A stretch of DNA of 64,000 nt from Pristionchus mayeri (taxonomy: Eukaryota; Nematoda; Chromadorea; Rhabditida; Neodiplogasteridae), in NCBI GenBank assembly GCA_036245805.1, contig BTRK01000002.1, forward strand, positions 10,164,689 through 10,228,688. The letters run 5' to 3'. This document shows positions 33,151 through 44,342 of the stretch, piece after piece. The position numbers and the translations under genes are program-made. The notes below the pieces were generated by a model. It was not told the DNA's origin and made no database searches. It saw only the letters and a list, made by a program, of their open reading frames with translations. Position 1 is the stretch's first letter. Every line of letters starts with the position of its first letter.

Positions 33151-34956
33151 ATGGCTCGGCCGTGGCTGGTGATGCTCAACTATGCTCGGATGTCATTAGT
33201 CCCCGCTACCTTCGGTGCAATTATTATCGCTGAGGTTGCGAAAGTCTTGAGCATTTATGTATCTTGTTTTAAGATGATCTTGTCCATTATTGCCTGTGTG
33301 AGCATACCGTTCGTATCCGAAGCCATATACAGAGCAGGTAGGCAACTTTGAACATATATGGACAATTGAAATCTCTAGGAGTTATTCATCGCAACTCCCG
33401 TATTAAAGTCCGTCTGATCACCTCTGTTTTCCTACTTGCACTAACTTCCCGATGGGTTCTCATCTACTATGAGATATTTGAAGTACCATTAGAAGGTAGG
33501 AACAACAATTTAAAAAAACAATAAAATTAGATTATTAATGGAATTTGATAGTATTGCATTGATATAAAATTTGGATAATAAATTGTATAATAACACCAAT
33601 ACTAAAATAATTTAAGATTACGATTACATCCTAATTGTAGCGATTATCGTTCGAAACTCGGCATTCGGCTATATGTGCGGAATGTGAGCAATTTGAATGC
33701 AATTATAGTTCTTTATTTTCACTCGAAGAATTATTAAACAACGTAAATATTTAGATTGACTTCAATCGCTCTAGAGCGCGCCCTTGCTACATTCTTCTGG
33801 CAGTGGTAAATTCGACGCAATTTTATCATTTACATTTCGTCAACAAATTTACAATTGTTCCAAAAATGAATCAGGTACGAACGTCAAACTCTGGACACCA
33901 TGATGGCGCTATTCTGCATCGAATTGACTAATGTCATTCCATCAATTTTGAATTCGATCGGCTTTCTATTCGGAAATTTTTAGATTAAAAAAACATTATC
34001 TCCAGGTTGGTGGAAGTTCACAAGCCATGTTCTGTTTATGATTTGCACTCTATTTATAGGCATTTGTGTAAGTGATCAAATCTTTAGGTCTGTTTCAATA
34101 TCCATGACACAAGTTCGGGCCAGACTCACGAAAAAATATATGCTTGGAAACTGATCCCAAAAGTACACTTTTTAGGGACCCGAGGCCTGGATACCGAATC
34201 ACAACCAGAATTTTTCATGTTTTACTAATGTTTTTTTAGCTATTTCCCTCAATATACGTTTATAACCGTATGCTTCTCCGAAAAATGAATCTATCGAGAC
34301 ATACTTACTCGTTGGCTAAAACATTTCAGATTCGAGAAAACTGTGGGATCATTGAAGTGAGTTTGTGTTAGATTACATCATCAAATTTTGTTCAAAGCGC
34401 AATCATACTTGTTTCAGTGCTTGTCCGTAGCAATACCGCTACTCTCACTAGCTTTGATTGGCGTCGCTTTATTTTGCTATTCTATTTGGGGTCCGGCCGA
34501 ATGGGAGCTATCCCGATTCACCTGCGTCGCCCTTCTGGATCTTTTTGTTGCAATGTGGGCTTCCATTTGCTGATTTGAAGACACAAAGGAACATTTAAGA
34601 TTTTTCCTGTTTGCCCTGCATATGGACTCGGAATTTCAGCGGCAATTCAACAATCTTCCGCCTATTACCAGAATGAGGCTACGTCTGAACTTAAAAGTGG
34701 ATAGTGTATTTTCATTTCGTGAACTCTATGTACTAATCGTCGCCGTTAGAGTAGTACAGAGAATTCACGAAATGAAGGTAGGAATTGTTCGAACTCGAAT
34801 ACGTGCATCTTTCAGGTTCCAATTTACAAGAAATCCGTGCTGAAAAGTGGCCACAGAACACCACCAGGAAAGAAGACGACCACTGAGTCATATTTCGCAC
34901 AGTTAGACAATTCCTGGGCGAGAGTGAGACAAATGTTTAATCGGGCATCTATTTAA
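33151..34956 (+). CDS. Sre-like chemoreceptor, possible splice-site defects
   Basis: Exons by phase and comparison with the minus-strand paralogue: 33151-33234, 33274-33337, 33379-33495, 33641-33683, 33755-33805, 33875-33972, 34006-34067, 34240-34356, 34418 to about 34570, 34600 to about 34782, and about 34817-34956. Landmarks typical of Sre are LERALATFFWQWYERQ at TM3 and the pre-TM6 run SLAKTFQIRENCGIIE. The last exon ends ESYFAQLDNSWARV. The donor after 33972 reads GAAATT where the paralogue has GTAAAC, and the donor at about 34555 is also unclear. So this copy may be newly dead, or uses other sites. As a member of the Sre family it would be a G-protein-coupled receptor in sensory neurons. 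Confidence 0.65.
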
Positions 34957-35244
34957 TCTGTAATTTAACGTCGACTACACATCGTTTATGAATATTTGTA
35001 TTCATTTAGGTTTCGCTACTTGCACATCCTCTGAATGTATTGTTATTTGTCAAAAAAATATTTGTTTTGTTAATAATACATCGTATATTTTTTCCGAATA
35101 TCGTGACATTGTTGATTCCAAGAAATCAAGATAAGAACGCGGAATTAGAATTTGATAGTTATTACGCCAGAGTTCGAATACGTTTTGTATCTGGAAATAA
35201 TCGTTAAAATTACGATTCAAATTGGCCTCACTTTAGATCATTAT
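34957..35244. other. Spacer before the LTR element
   Basis: Nothing recognised; AT-rich sequence. Confidence 0.3.
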
Positions 35245-35523
35245 TGTTGTGTAAAGGCCCTGGCCTTGTACCCCATAGTCAATTAGCATACGTGCAGACT
35301 AGACTATCCCCCGTTGTCTCGAGTTGCACTCTCGCCCTCCTCTCCCCTCTGTCCATTAGCATGTCCGATTTACATGTGACCTCGTGCCTATTTAAGGATG
35401 ATTCCTTCCCATTCTATCGTCTCTGTGACTAGCGCGATGTGACCTCTTCTCTTGTCCCCTTTCTGTAGATAAAGTCTATTTCCTCTATGCTCCTGGAGTA
35501 AGGGACAGGCCAACTACACAACA
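35245..35523 (+). repeat. LTR of a small retroelement, copy 1
   Basis: 279 bp beginning TGTTGTGTAAAGGCC and ending GGCCAACTACACAACA, thus TG...CA with inverted termini. The reverse complement recurs at 38936-39214. It is followed directly by TTGGCGATCAGT, a plausible primer-binding region. Confidence 0.85.
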
Positions 35524-37379
35524 TTGGCGATCAGTACTCACGATTAGGCGTTGCCTGTTTCCTGTGTTCGTTCTTGTGTTTCGTGTTCCGAGTCGAGTGT
35601 CCAGTACGTTTCCTCTCGTTCTTGTGTGGGTAACTGTGTGTCTCGAGTGAGCACATCAGTTGTAGGTTCCGTGTGGAACTGAGCGTTTGGAAACAGTGAT
35701 TTGTCGGCCGGAGGCGCTGCTCGATTTTCCGTTGTGATCAGTAGTAGTGTATACGTGGTACCAGGAGTACGGTATTTCGACAATGAGGTATCACAAGTGG
35801 CAGTGAACCGTGTCGATTCTGTGCTCGATCGATCGATAGTACACGTGTCACAAGGAAAGGAGATCCGAGGGAGATGCTGACAGAGCGAGCGAGACTAACG
35901 ACATGCAAATTCGGACTCGGATGCGAGTGGTTGACTTGTTTACGTGATAATGCGAAGAGAAAGATGCAAATTGACACGTGAAACAACAACGAGAGAACAA
36001 GTGAACGAACAAGAGCGAGGGAATCTCAGATGGAAAGAGATCAAAGATCAGATTGAGGGCTTTGAGATCAGAGAAGAGCCATGAGGACTGCATGTCAGAG
36101 AAAGTTCACGGGATTCTGAAAGACCGAAAGAGGACTGGGAGAAGGGACGGGAAGAGGTACATTCCCTCTTCTCAGCCGTCGCTCTGAGGTGCAAGTAGGA
36201 TGATGCGAGGTGAACAAATTGCAGGTCCGAATGGAGAGCAGAGACCAATGAGGCTAGAGAGCCAAGGTGCGTGCACAGTTTGAATGGAGTTGAAGGTACC
36301 TTAGATGAAGGAACTACTCCAGACTAGAAAGTGTGAGTGAAGTGGATGACTTTAGGGGAGAAGCCAAGAGAGCTGAAAGAGTGCCAAGGAGCCGATCTCC
36401 TGAATGATTCCAGGAAACTGAATGTAGTAGCGGCGACTGACCTGTTGGGGTTGTCAGAGGACGTGAGAGTAGTGATATTAGGGATCACTAGCAGTGACCG
36501 AGATGAAGAGCGACTGACCTATATTTAGGGGTCGCTAGAGAGAGTAGTGATTGACCTCTAGTAGGGATCACTAACAGTTGACTAAGATTGGTACTGCCAA
36601 GCGAACTGGCAACTGACCTAGTATGGGGTCGTCCGTGAACTTTCCGACGAGGATGTCGGCCGAGAAAACTAGTGATTGACCTAGCAGAGGGATCACTAGA
36701 GGAAGCAACAGTTGACCTACGTTTGGGACTGCCCGAGAGAACGGTGATTGACCAGGATAAGGGATCACTCGTTGTATCAGTGACTGATCATTGTGATGGT
36801 CTGCAAGATCAGGTGTGCGCGTAGCACGGATGCCTGTGGCTAATAAGTCGAGACGTTGCCGTTTGGCAAGGCGCATAGCACGGATCCGGTGGCTAATAAG
36901 TCGTTGCTGTGAGCGGAGGCAGTGATAGTACTGAGTGAACAAAACCAGATCGAATTAGCTGGTGGCGCTAGGTTGAAGTGAATGCACGGAAATAGCGTCG
37001 TGGCCTGAAATGACCACACCCGACGGGGAGTCACGTTGAGTCTCGTGATTTCTGAGAGAGGGAAAAAGCGGATCGCCCCAAGAAGGACGTTTGTGTTCGA
37101 GCAAATGGCGAGTATCCTGACCTCAAAGAAAGCGAGAAAGCGGAAGCGTTTCCGGGAATGGAACGTTAGTCTGAGAAGGCACGAAAGTGCATAGAAGGAA
37201 TCTGGACACACGCTGTTGTTGTTCGAGAAGTGTGTAGTGTGAACACAGGTGGTTGAATCGGTCGACCCTGTGGATTGGAAATATCCTGAAAGTTTGTTAT
37301 GGAGGATAGTGAGATCCTGCCGAAGACCATCACTGAGGAAAGCGTGTGTTCGCCCACCCCAGAAGCGATACCGAGTTCG
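35524..37379 (+). mobile_element. Internal region of LTR retroelement, copy 1, truncated
   Basis: Follows the 5' LTR. It has no long frame with recognisable gag, protease or polymerase on the plus strand, so it is probably a non-autonomous (TRIM/LARD-like) element. Bases 36517-37379 match the reverse complement of 39474-40336. It breaks off at 37379 where a palindromic MITE begins. Bases about 36470-36800 contain diverged units of GTGATTGACC...GGGATCACT. Confidence 0.7.
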
Positions 37380-37901
37380 AGTTCGACAAAACAGAAACAA
37401 ATCACAACTCCTTCGGAACTCGACGTAGGAATTTGGGAGTTGTTGCATTGTTACTAGTGTGCGATGTACTACTTCATCCTGATTAGATCCTCTAACTAGG
37501 CGATTATGAGTTTCACTCTCCAGCTATGTATAGGTTCATGGTCTAAAATTGGGAATTTGAGTGGAAAATCGTGGTTAGATAATCACGAAATGACGGGACC
37601 AATCCATATCCATTTTACTGGCTAGGAGTACTTACTGGGGTACTGGACTATCTATGAGTAACGGCATTTGGTGATTGTCTAACCATGATTTTCCACAAAA
37701 ATTCCCAATTTTGGAACATACATAGATATGGAGTGAAACTCAAGTTCTCCTGGACAGAGGATCTAAACAGGGTGAAGTAGTACATCGCGTACTGGTAGCA
37801 ATGCAACAGCTCCCCAGTTCCTACGTCGAGTTCAGAAGGAGCTGTGATTTGTTTCTGTTTTGTCGGTTTCTGTTTTGTCACCCCCTCCCCCCCCCCCCCG
37901 G
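37380..37901. mobile_element. Palindromic hAT-like MITE, second copy, left end lost
   Basis: Closely related to the MITE at 18460-19032: shared words are TTTGGGAGTTGTTGCATTGT, CCTGATTAGAT and GGAAAATCGTGG, with the mirrored half on the right ending in TTCTGTTTTGTCACCCC and a C run. The left terminal G run and first repeat are missing at the junction with the LTR element, so no target duplication can be seen. Confidence 0.75.
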
Positions 37902-38153
37902 TAATGGTCTCGCTCTCTCCAAACCACACACTCTCTCATCTGTTGGACAGGCGAGAGATCATGAAAATCTAAGTGACTCGGACCATTACACACTCAATGA
38001 ACACTTTCAGTCATTAGGGATATAGAATGTTCGCACAATAGTAGTTAAAGATATTATTCGCTACGAACTTACTGAGAGACTATAACCTATAAGGACATAC
38101 AATATGTACTTCAACTTTAATGATGCGTGAAAACAAATCGATTTTATTTTCAG

Positions 38154-38574
38154 ACACGTGATGAGTATTTCCGCATCTTCACAGGTTTACATGAGGGATT
38201 CTATTCGGAGAAAAAAACGAAAAATCTACTAGCGATGATAGATCTGAATAAATAGTAAGTTTCAATTTTTTTTAATTTTGAAAAAAAATTTCTTATGTTA
38301 CAATATCACACCTATTACAATTACAACAGCTATTTGGATCCCGAATTTCTCGATGAGCACTATATATCTCTGGAGCCCGTGAACCTGTTAATGCTCATTT
38401 TCATGGATAGAATCAAGGAAATAAGAGGTTCCGAACAATTAATTCGCAACTTACAATACATATTTTTGTATATATCGCACGTTTTGTAACATATTTATTT
38501 CAGAAGGTGTGAGAGACTCGGAAGGCAATCGACGCCCGACAGTAGAACTGCATGTTCTTACTGGTATGAAAACG
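38154..38574 (+). pseudogene. Unrecognised three-exon coding fragment
   Basis: Exons 38154-38254, 38330-38427 and 38504 to about 38574 join in one phase with GT-AG borders (TRDEYFRIFTGLHEGFYS, then YYLDPEFLDEHYISLEPVN, then GVRDSEGNRRPT). I do not recognise the protein. The composition is that of real coding sequence and splice phases agree. The third exon runs straight into a CACTAGG-family MITE at 38571, and no start or downstream exons were found, so this is a fragment. Confidence 0.45.
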
Positions 38575-38741
38575 GCACTACGTCGGATGGTAACCAAAAA
38601 TGGACCCTTCTATAGAACTTTCACAGTAGGTTCCCAAAGTATCAAAAATGTTTTTTTTTTGAAAGTTCTACAGAAGGGTTCAATTTTTGGTTATCATCCA
38701 GTAGGTTATCATACGACGGTGGTCATCCGACCTAGTGCCAT
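38571..38741. repeat. CACTAGG-family MITE, longer copy
   Basis: About 170 bp with ends GGCACTACGTCGGATGG and CATCCGACCTAGTGCC and a palindromic interior (TTCTATAGAACTTTCACAGT and the complement). It truncates the coding fragment at 38154. Confidence 0.7.
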
Positions 38742-38935
38742 GAAAAGTTTTGTGCGCATCTTTGTGGCGCATGATTCCACATTCGTAAGGAGCTAAGGAA
38801 TGCATTTTTTAAGAAATCTGCTAAAGTTGCAAAACTGATTATCGTTGCAAATCATATTTTGCAGGCTGGGGTGCGCACAACAATACAAAAACTACACGAA
38901 TTCAACAGAAAGTTATCGCATTCGTCAAACATAAT

Positions 38936-39214
38936 TGTTGTGTAGTTGGCCTGTCCCTTACTCCAGGAGCATAGAGGGAATAGACTTTATCTACAGAAAG
39001 GGGACAAGAGAAGAGGTCACATCGCGCTAGTCACAGAGACGATAGAATGGGAAGGAATCATCCTTAAATAGGCACGAGGTCACATGTAAATCGGACATGC
39101 TAATGGACAGTGGGGAGAGGAGGGCGAGAGTACAACTCGAGACAACGGGGGATAGTCTAGTCTGCACGTATGCTAATTGACTATGGGGTACAAGGCCAGG
39201 GCCTTTACACAACA
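38936..39214 (-). repeat. LTR of the small retroelement, copy 2 (3' LTR)
   Basis: Reverse complement of 35245-35523 with few differences. Relative to the internal sequence at 39215-40336 it is the 3' LTR of a minus-oriented copy. Confidence 0.85.
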
Positions 39215-40336
39215 CCTCCCTCCAATATTCAAACTGATTGGCGAATCTGATAAATAATAGTCAATTACAATGAGGCAATAATCAACGGGCCACGGTTGAA
39301 GCACTTTTGGTCATAGGGATTCTGTCGTTCTCCACTACTTCTGTGGGCTCGTTTATTCTTCGACGTTGCATTGCGAGACTCGACGAAACTCGGGTAGACG
39401 CCATCGTAGGTGCACACTTGAACACGATGCAGATGTCGTTGCACTTGAACTCGATGACGATGCCGTTGCACTTGAACTCGGTATCGCTTCTGGGGTGGGC
39501 GAACACACGCTTTCCTCAGTGATGGTCTTCGGCAGGATCTCACTATCCTCCATAACACACTTTCAGGATATTTCCAATCCACAGGGTCGACCGATTCAAC
39601 CACCTGTGTTCACACTACACACTTCTCGAACAACAACAGCGTGTGTCCAGATTCCTTCTATGCACTTTCGTGCCTTCTCAGACTAACGTTCCATTCCCGG
39701 AAACGCTTCCGCTTTCTCGCTTTCTTTGAGGTCAGGATACTCGCCATTTGCTCGAACACAAACGTCCTTCTTGGGGCGATCCGCTTTTTCCCTCTCTCAG
39801 AAATCACGAGACTCAACGTGACTCCCCGTCGGGTGTGGTCATTTCAGGCCACGACGCTATTTCCGTGCATTCACTTCAACCTAGCGCCACCAGCTAATTC
39901 GATCTGGTTTTGTTCACTCAGTACTATCACTGCCTCCGCTCACAGCAACGACTTATTAGCCACCGGATCCGTGCTATGCGCCTTGCCAAACGGCAACGTC
40001 TCGACTTATTAGCCACAGGCATCCGTGCTACGCGCACACCTGATCTTGCAGACCATCACAATGATCAGTCACTGATACAACGAGTGATCCCTTATCCTGG
40101 TCAATCACCGTTCTCTCGGGCAGTCCCAAACGTAGGTCAACTGTTGCTTCCTCTAGTGATCCCTCTGCTAGGTCAATCACTAGTTTTCTCGGCCGACATC
40201 CTCGTCGGAAAGTTCACGGACGACCCCATACTAGGTCAGTTGCCAGTTCGATGGGCAGTACCAATCTTAGTCAACTGTTAGTGATCCCTACTAGAGGTCA
40301 ATCACTACTCTCTCTAGCGACCCCTAAATATAGGTA
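39215..40336 (-). mobile_element. Internal region of LTR retroelement, copy 2, 5' truncated
   Basis: 39474-40336 mirrors 36517-37379 at near identity. 39215-39473 supplies the 3' end of the element that copy 1 has lost, including three diverged ~36-bp units of CGAGTTCAAGTGCAACG. The 5' LTR and first kilobase are absent, and at 40336 the sequence changes directly to a Q/P-rich coding exon. Confidence 0.75.
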
Positions 40337-41660
40337 TCGAAGGCGCCGTTGAAACCCATGGCGAATAGTTGAACATCAAATGTTCTGGCAGGGGAGCCCG
40401 CACGCCGGACCAATGCGGGGACCCCATTTGATAGTACGGCGGTGGCATGCCCATCGGAGGGAAAAAGGTACATGGGTGGAGGAAACGTCCAATGATCTCC
40501 GTGTGATGTGTGTTGCTGCATTAGATGCATAGGTTGTCTGACAAATCCTTGCTGTTGATGTAACATTCGGTCTTCCTGACCTAAAATGAAAATGTATGTC
40601 ATGAGTAGAACTGCACAGCTCTCATCGTTGGATGCATGCGCCCATCAAACGCGACTCCGCAAAACCATGGATAGAAGCTATGGGCAGCAGCCATATGTTG
40701 CATCTGCACTGGATGAATATAAACTGCACTTAGAACGGCATCGTGCCGTTAAAGCAAGAGTATCAGCAAAAACGCGCCAGGTTGAAATATGTTTCAAATA
40801 GGGAGATAGCGCACTTCAAACGATTGTCTCGAAACTGTGTTGTCGGTTTGACCTGGCTAGTTTTGCTGATAGTCCCGCTTTAACATCTGAAACGAAAATT
40901 TAACATATTCATTATAGGCTAATCATCATAAGCCCCATCATGGTCATTTCACCATTTCGGCTCTTATGTTTCCTCAGCATATCATTGCACACTACATATC
41001 TCAATTCGGGTCACATTCTATTCATTTGCATTGACCAGCAACATTGCAAAAGGAAGATATCGTTACCCGACTTACGAAGTTTATTTCATACTAATGATGT
41101 ATGTCTGCAATCTACTCATTCGAATTGTGCATCATCGGAGAGTGATGTTGCACGGGCAAGGACTATATGTTGTAAGTGTATGGTGGTCGCTGCTGCGGCT
41201 GCGTCGGTCCCATGTACTGCTGGCGCGCTATCATCATCTGTGATTGCTCGATCATGCTTCTTCATTAGGGTTCTCTTATTGGAAAATATCTGTATCATTT
41301 TAAGATATGTTTCACGTGCACAATATATAGGACCTATACAGCGCATATGCAACATATCTAAAAGTGATTCAACAAGTTTCCAAGAAGAGAACCATGATTT
41401 ATGTAGCTGGGTATGTGATATTGCGATTGGAACAGGGTTTACATATCTCGTATTCGTAGTAGTTTTATCAGTATAATTTTGTACCTGCTGATGTTGTCGA
41501 TAGTTAACGAGATCAGTGTCAGCAATTCCTCATCTAACATATGGGTGTCGCTCATGGCTGCCCGAACCGTTATTATCCGCTGATCCATTTTCCCAGTGCA
41601 TGTGCTGAAACACATTAGGCAAGAGCTACATTGTAATCCGATTGCGTAGTCATTCACGAA
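40330..41660 (-). pseudogene. Glutamine/proline-rich protein remnant
   Basis: On the minus strand, a terminal piece about 40590-40337 reads EDRMLHQQQGFVRQPMHLMQQ, then after a frame change near 40465 MGMPPPYYQMGSPHWSG. Two other exon-like pieces are 41243-41162 (ARQQYMGPTQPQQRPPYTYN) and about 41620-41490 (SDTHMLDEELLTLISLTIDN). A low-complexity Q/P/M-rich tail of this kind occurs in transcription and RNA-processing proteins, but I cannot name it. The order and linkage of the pieces are inferred. The 3' end is replaced by the LTR element at 40336. Confidence 0.35.
40748..40888. repeat. Small MITE with GTTAAAGC ends, copy 1
   Basis: About 140 bp with ends GTTAAAGCaag... and ...CGCTTTAAC, and internal inverted words TATCAGCAAAA / TTTTGCTGATA. 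A longer relative lies at 46968-47229. Confidence 0.6.
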
Positions 41661-41774
41661 TCTTTCGGTGTATTCGACATTTTTCTAGTCGGCGCGTGTG
41701 TGATAAAGACAATGATCAAAGTGATAACGCAATGTCATCACGTACGAGTTTAAACTAAATATAAGTGCTTTCTA

Positions 41775-42395
41775 AATATAAGTCCATGGGGATGCCAACG
41801 CTCAAGGTCCTATCCTTCTACGATGATTTTGAGCCAAGTTATAGTCATTTGAAGAAAAAGATCAAACTACAAACTACAAAGATCAAGGATCAAACTTTAA
41901 AAGCGCTCGCCATGGGGATGCCAACGGTCAAGGTCCGACGTCACACGGACGTGTTTGAGCAAAGCTAGAGCGATTTGAAGAAAAATATCAAAGATCAAGT
42001 TTTAGCAATAATTGGTCACGTAGAATGCAAATGACAATTATATTTATTCGCATCGGTTGAATGCATTTATCAAATGTGAATTGAATGAAAATACATTTGA
42101 CATATGTAGTTTAAAATTTTGGAAGTGCTCATCGCGGGGATGCCCATGGTCAAGGTCCGAAGTCGCATGGATACGTTTGAGCCGAGTTAGAGCCATTTGT
42201 AGGAAAAGGTCAAACTACAAACTACAAAGATCAAAGATCAAATTTTGAAAGTACTCGTGAAGGGAGTTCATATGGTCAAGGTCCCATGCACATAGGATGT
42301 TTTTGAGCCGAATTAGAGCGATTTGAAGAAAAAGCGTGACAGACAGACGGACAGACAGATAGACGGACGGACGGACGGACAGACAGACAGACAGA
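41775..42395. repeat. Diverged minisatellite ending in (GACA/GACG)n
   Basis: Four units of about 120-130 bp share GGGGATGCCAACG-TCAAGGTCC, TTTGAGC-AAG-TAGAG and GAAGAAAAAGATCAAA. The last one runs into a tetranucleotide tract GACAGACGGACAG at 42337-42395. A further single unit lies at about 46620-46715. An unrelated 100-bp piece (42005-42110) interrupts the array. Confidence 0.7.
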
Positions 42396-43307
42396 CGTTA
42401 CGATATTTCTTTATACAGTAATTATATTCCTTTCGTTGTATCATTTTAAAATATTACTATATTTTTGTATTCAGTAGTGCAATATTACTGCCGAAAAATT
42501 CCAGATTTCCCCACGATGGAACGCCATGTGCCTTGAACTGGGAGGAGCTTCCGAATAAACCAGACAAGGAACGGAACGATGTAGGACTTTTTTAAAAACA
42601 TTTTTTTTGTACGATCGAAACGCACGATATGCAGATGGGGAGAGATTCGTCGGTATCGTAGAGGGTGGTGTGGGAATTAAGAGGAATTGACACATATAAT
42701 AACATAAAATACAGACAATCGATGTGAGGCTGTCAAAAATTGTCAGTCTAGAATGTATATCGCAACAGCTCAATCGACTCTTTCGCAGATGCTCTTGGGT
42801 AGAGTTCTTTGAGTACCAGAGACCCACCCGGTGCAGTGAGAATAATATTCCGAGAGATTTTGTTCGTAATTTAATGGGTGATCGCATGAGGGCTTTTAGC
42901 ACATCTGTAACATTGAAAAGAAAGATTGGATATGGATGAGAAGTTATGTAATTCACTTTCGAAGTGTTCATCATGTTTCCTAATGCATTATCTTGATAAT
43001 TCATATTTTAACCTTTAACACGATTTCCAAGTTGAGCGTTGAACCGATCCATCTAATGTGCGTGGTATGGACGAGGAGCACCCATTGTATGAACGATGCT
43101 TACTTCAATTTAGTGCAGAAATTACCATTAGCTAATCTAAACAATGTTCTTGTATTCGTTCATAAATTATTTGCAATATCGTCTCTGTCAGTGATCTTGA
43201 TACATATGTCAAATGTATTTTCATTCAATTCACATTTGATAAATGCATTCAACCGATGCGAATAAATATAATTGTCATTTGCATTCTACGTGACCAATTA
43301 TTGCGGA
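42005..43307. repeat. Pair of ~105-bp inverted repeats flanking an F-box-like relic
   Basis: 42005-42110 and 43204-43307 are nearly exact reverse complements (AATTGGTCACGTAGAATGC, CATCGGTTGAATGCATTT). Between them lie part of the minisatellite and an F-box-like gene relic. Confidence 0.75.
42495..42939 (+). pseudogene. F-box-like family member, degraded
   Basis: Pieces of exon 2 (about 42504-42545, ISPRWNAMCLELG) and exon 3 (to 42939, QQLNRLFRRCSWVEFFEY and FVRNLMGDRM) align with the intact neighbours at 43644 and 45619. The exon with the N-terminal LP-DIIR motif is missing and the middle of exon 2 is lost. A dead paralogue. Confidence 0.65.
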
Positions 43308-43643
43308 GATCAATACGCATTTTTCTGTTCGGAAATATATTTGTTAGGTGTTATAAATGCGGACGTTAATTCGTAACACTTGGGGTACAGCAACTTGTTT
43401 CCAAACGCATTTGTCAACAATTTCTGTTCGAGATTTCGACCTTAAAAAATCCCTGGTAATACGATTATTTAGCTTTTTATTTTTTATGATCTAGCGCGTC
43501 ATTTTGGACTGTGTGTCCCCAATTTGGCGCCTTTTTCGAAACTCAATTTCGAATTTGCAACGGTTAATCGTTTGTGGCGCCATATTCTATGTATCCTTTC
43601 GATACACTATTTGCATTATATCTAATTTTGAGAAGACGATCAA

Positions 43644-44342
43644 ATGATTTTGTCCCAACTGCCAACGGACATCATCAGGGTCATCCTACCAATGACAAAT
43701 GCACTGGAAATCGATAGCCTCCGAATGGTATATATTTTTTTTGTTTTGTTAGAGAACCGGTCATGAAAGGGAGGGTTCCTAATAGTCGGTTTTACCAGTA
43801 GTTAGGTTGTTCTACACTGAAAGAGTTCCCATTAATATTACCTGGGCGTCTTACTCAATTCGCTGATCATTAATGCTTCTTTAGATAATGAATTTAGGTA
43901 TCCCCACGCTGGAATTCTCTCTGTCTGGAGCATCTCGAGAATAATATCAAAATCGAAGACCTCCCTGAGATCAAAATGTTCTCTCTTCGCACTGACAAAT
44001 ATGGAACGAGCAGTATGACCCTGAAGATTTATCCTAGATTTCGCAGTTTCTTTGGAGTCGACAAGTGGGAAGAAAATCCTAAAATAACGGTAAATGGAGT
44101 TCCCATTTCGGAGGTAAAGGCTTTTTCTAAATATTATGCTGATCACGCATTTTCAGATGGTCGTACTCACTTTGAATGGAATTAGCGATATAACAAAGTT
44201 GTCACTTTCTCTCGTCCGACTGTTCAGTCGATGTTCGGAAATTGGCATGTACAAGTACACAACTAGCAAGAGTTATGAGAAAAAGTGGGAAATTAGGGAT
44301 TTCATGCGCTCTGTAATGGGCGACAGATATAAGCAAGAATGA
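43644..44342 (+). CDS. F-box-like family protein, member 1
   Basis: Three exons, 43644-43727, 43898-44089 and 44157-44342, give 153 aa. The N-terminus MILSQLPTDIIRVILPMT resembles the start of an F-box (LP..ii..Il), which in full-length proteins binds Skp1 of SCF ubiquitin ligases. Only the first helix region is clear here. Exon 2 starts VSPRWNSLCLEHLE and contains a FFGVDKWEE block; exon 3 has LVRLFSRCSEI and ends FMRSVMGDRYKQE. Exon 3 has the same length (186 bp) in member 2, and both introns have GT-AG borders. It is one of four paralogues in 7 kb on the same strand, a lineage-specific tandem family. The substrate-binding part is not identified. Confidence 0.65.

Noticed and set aside
35244..35432. 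62-codon open frame, also at 39027-39215
   Set aside because: It lies wholly within the LTR and is duplicated only because the LTR is.
36571..37448. Two long minus-strand open frames (123 and 202 codons) mirrored at 39641-40281
   Set aside because: They lie antisense in the LTR element, follow its mirrored arms, and show no recognisable domain. Their repetition reflects the repeated DNA and not two genes.
42337..42395. Tandem tetranucleotides considered as a CRISPR-like array
   Set aside because: Units are 4 bp without spacers; it is a microsatellite in a eukaryotic genome.
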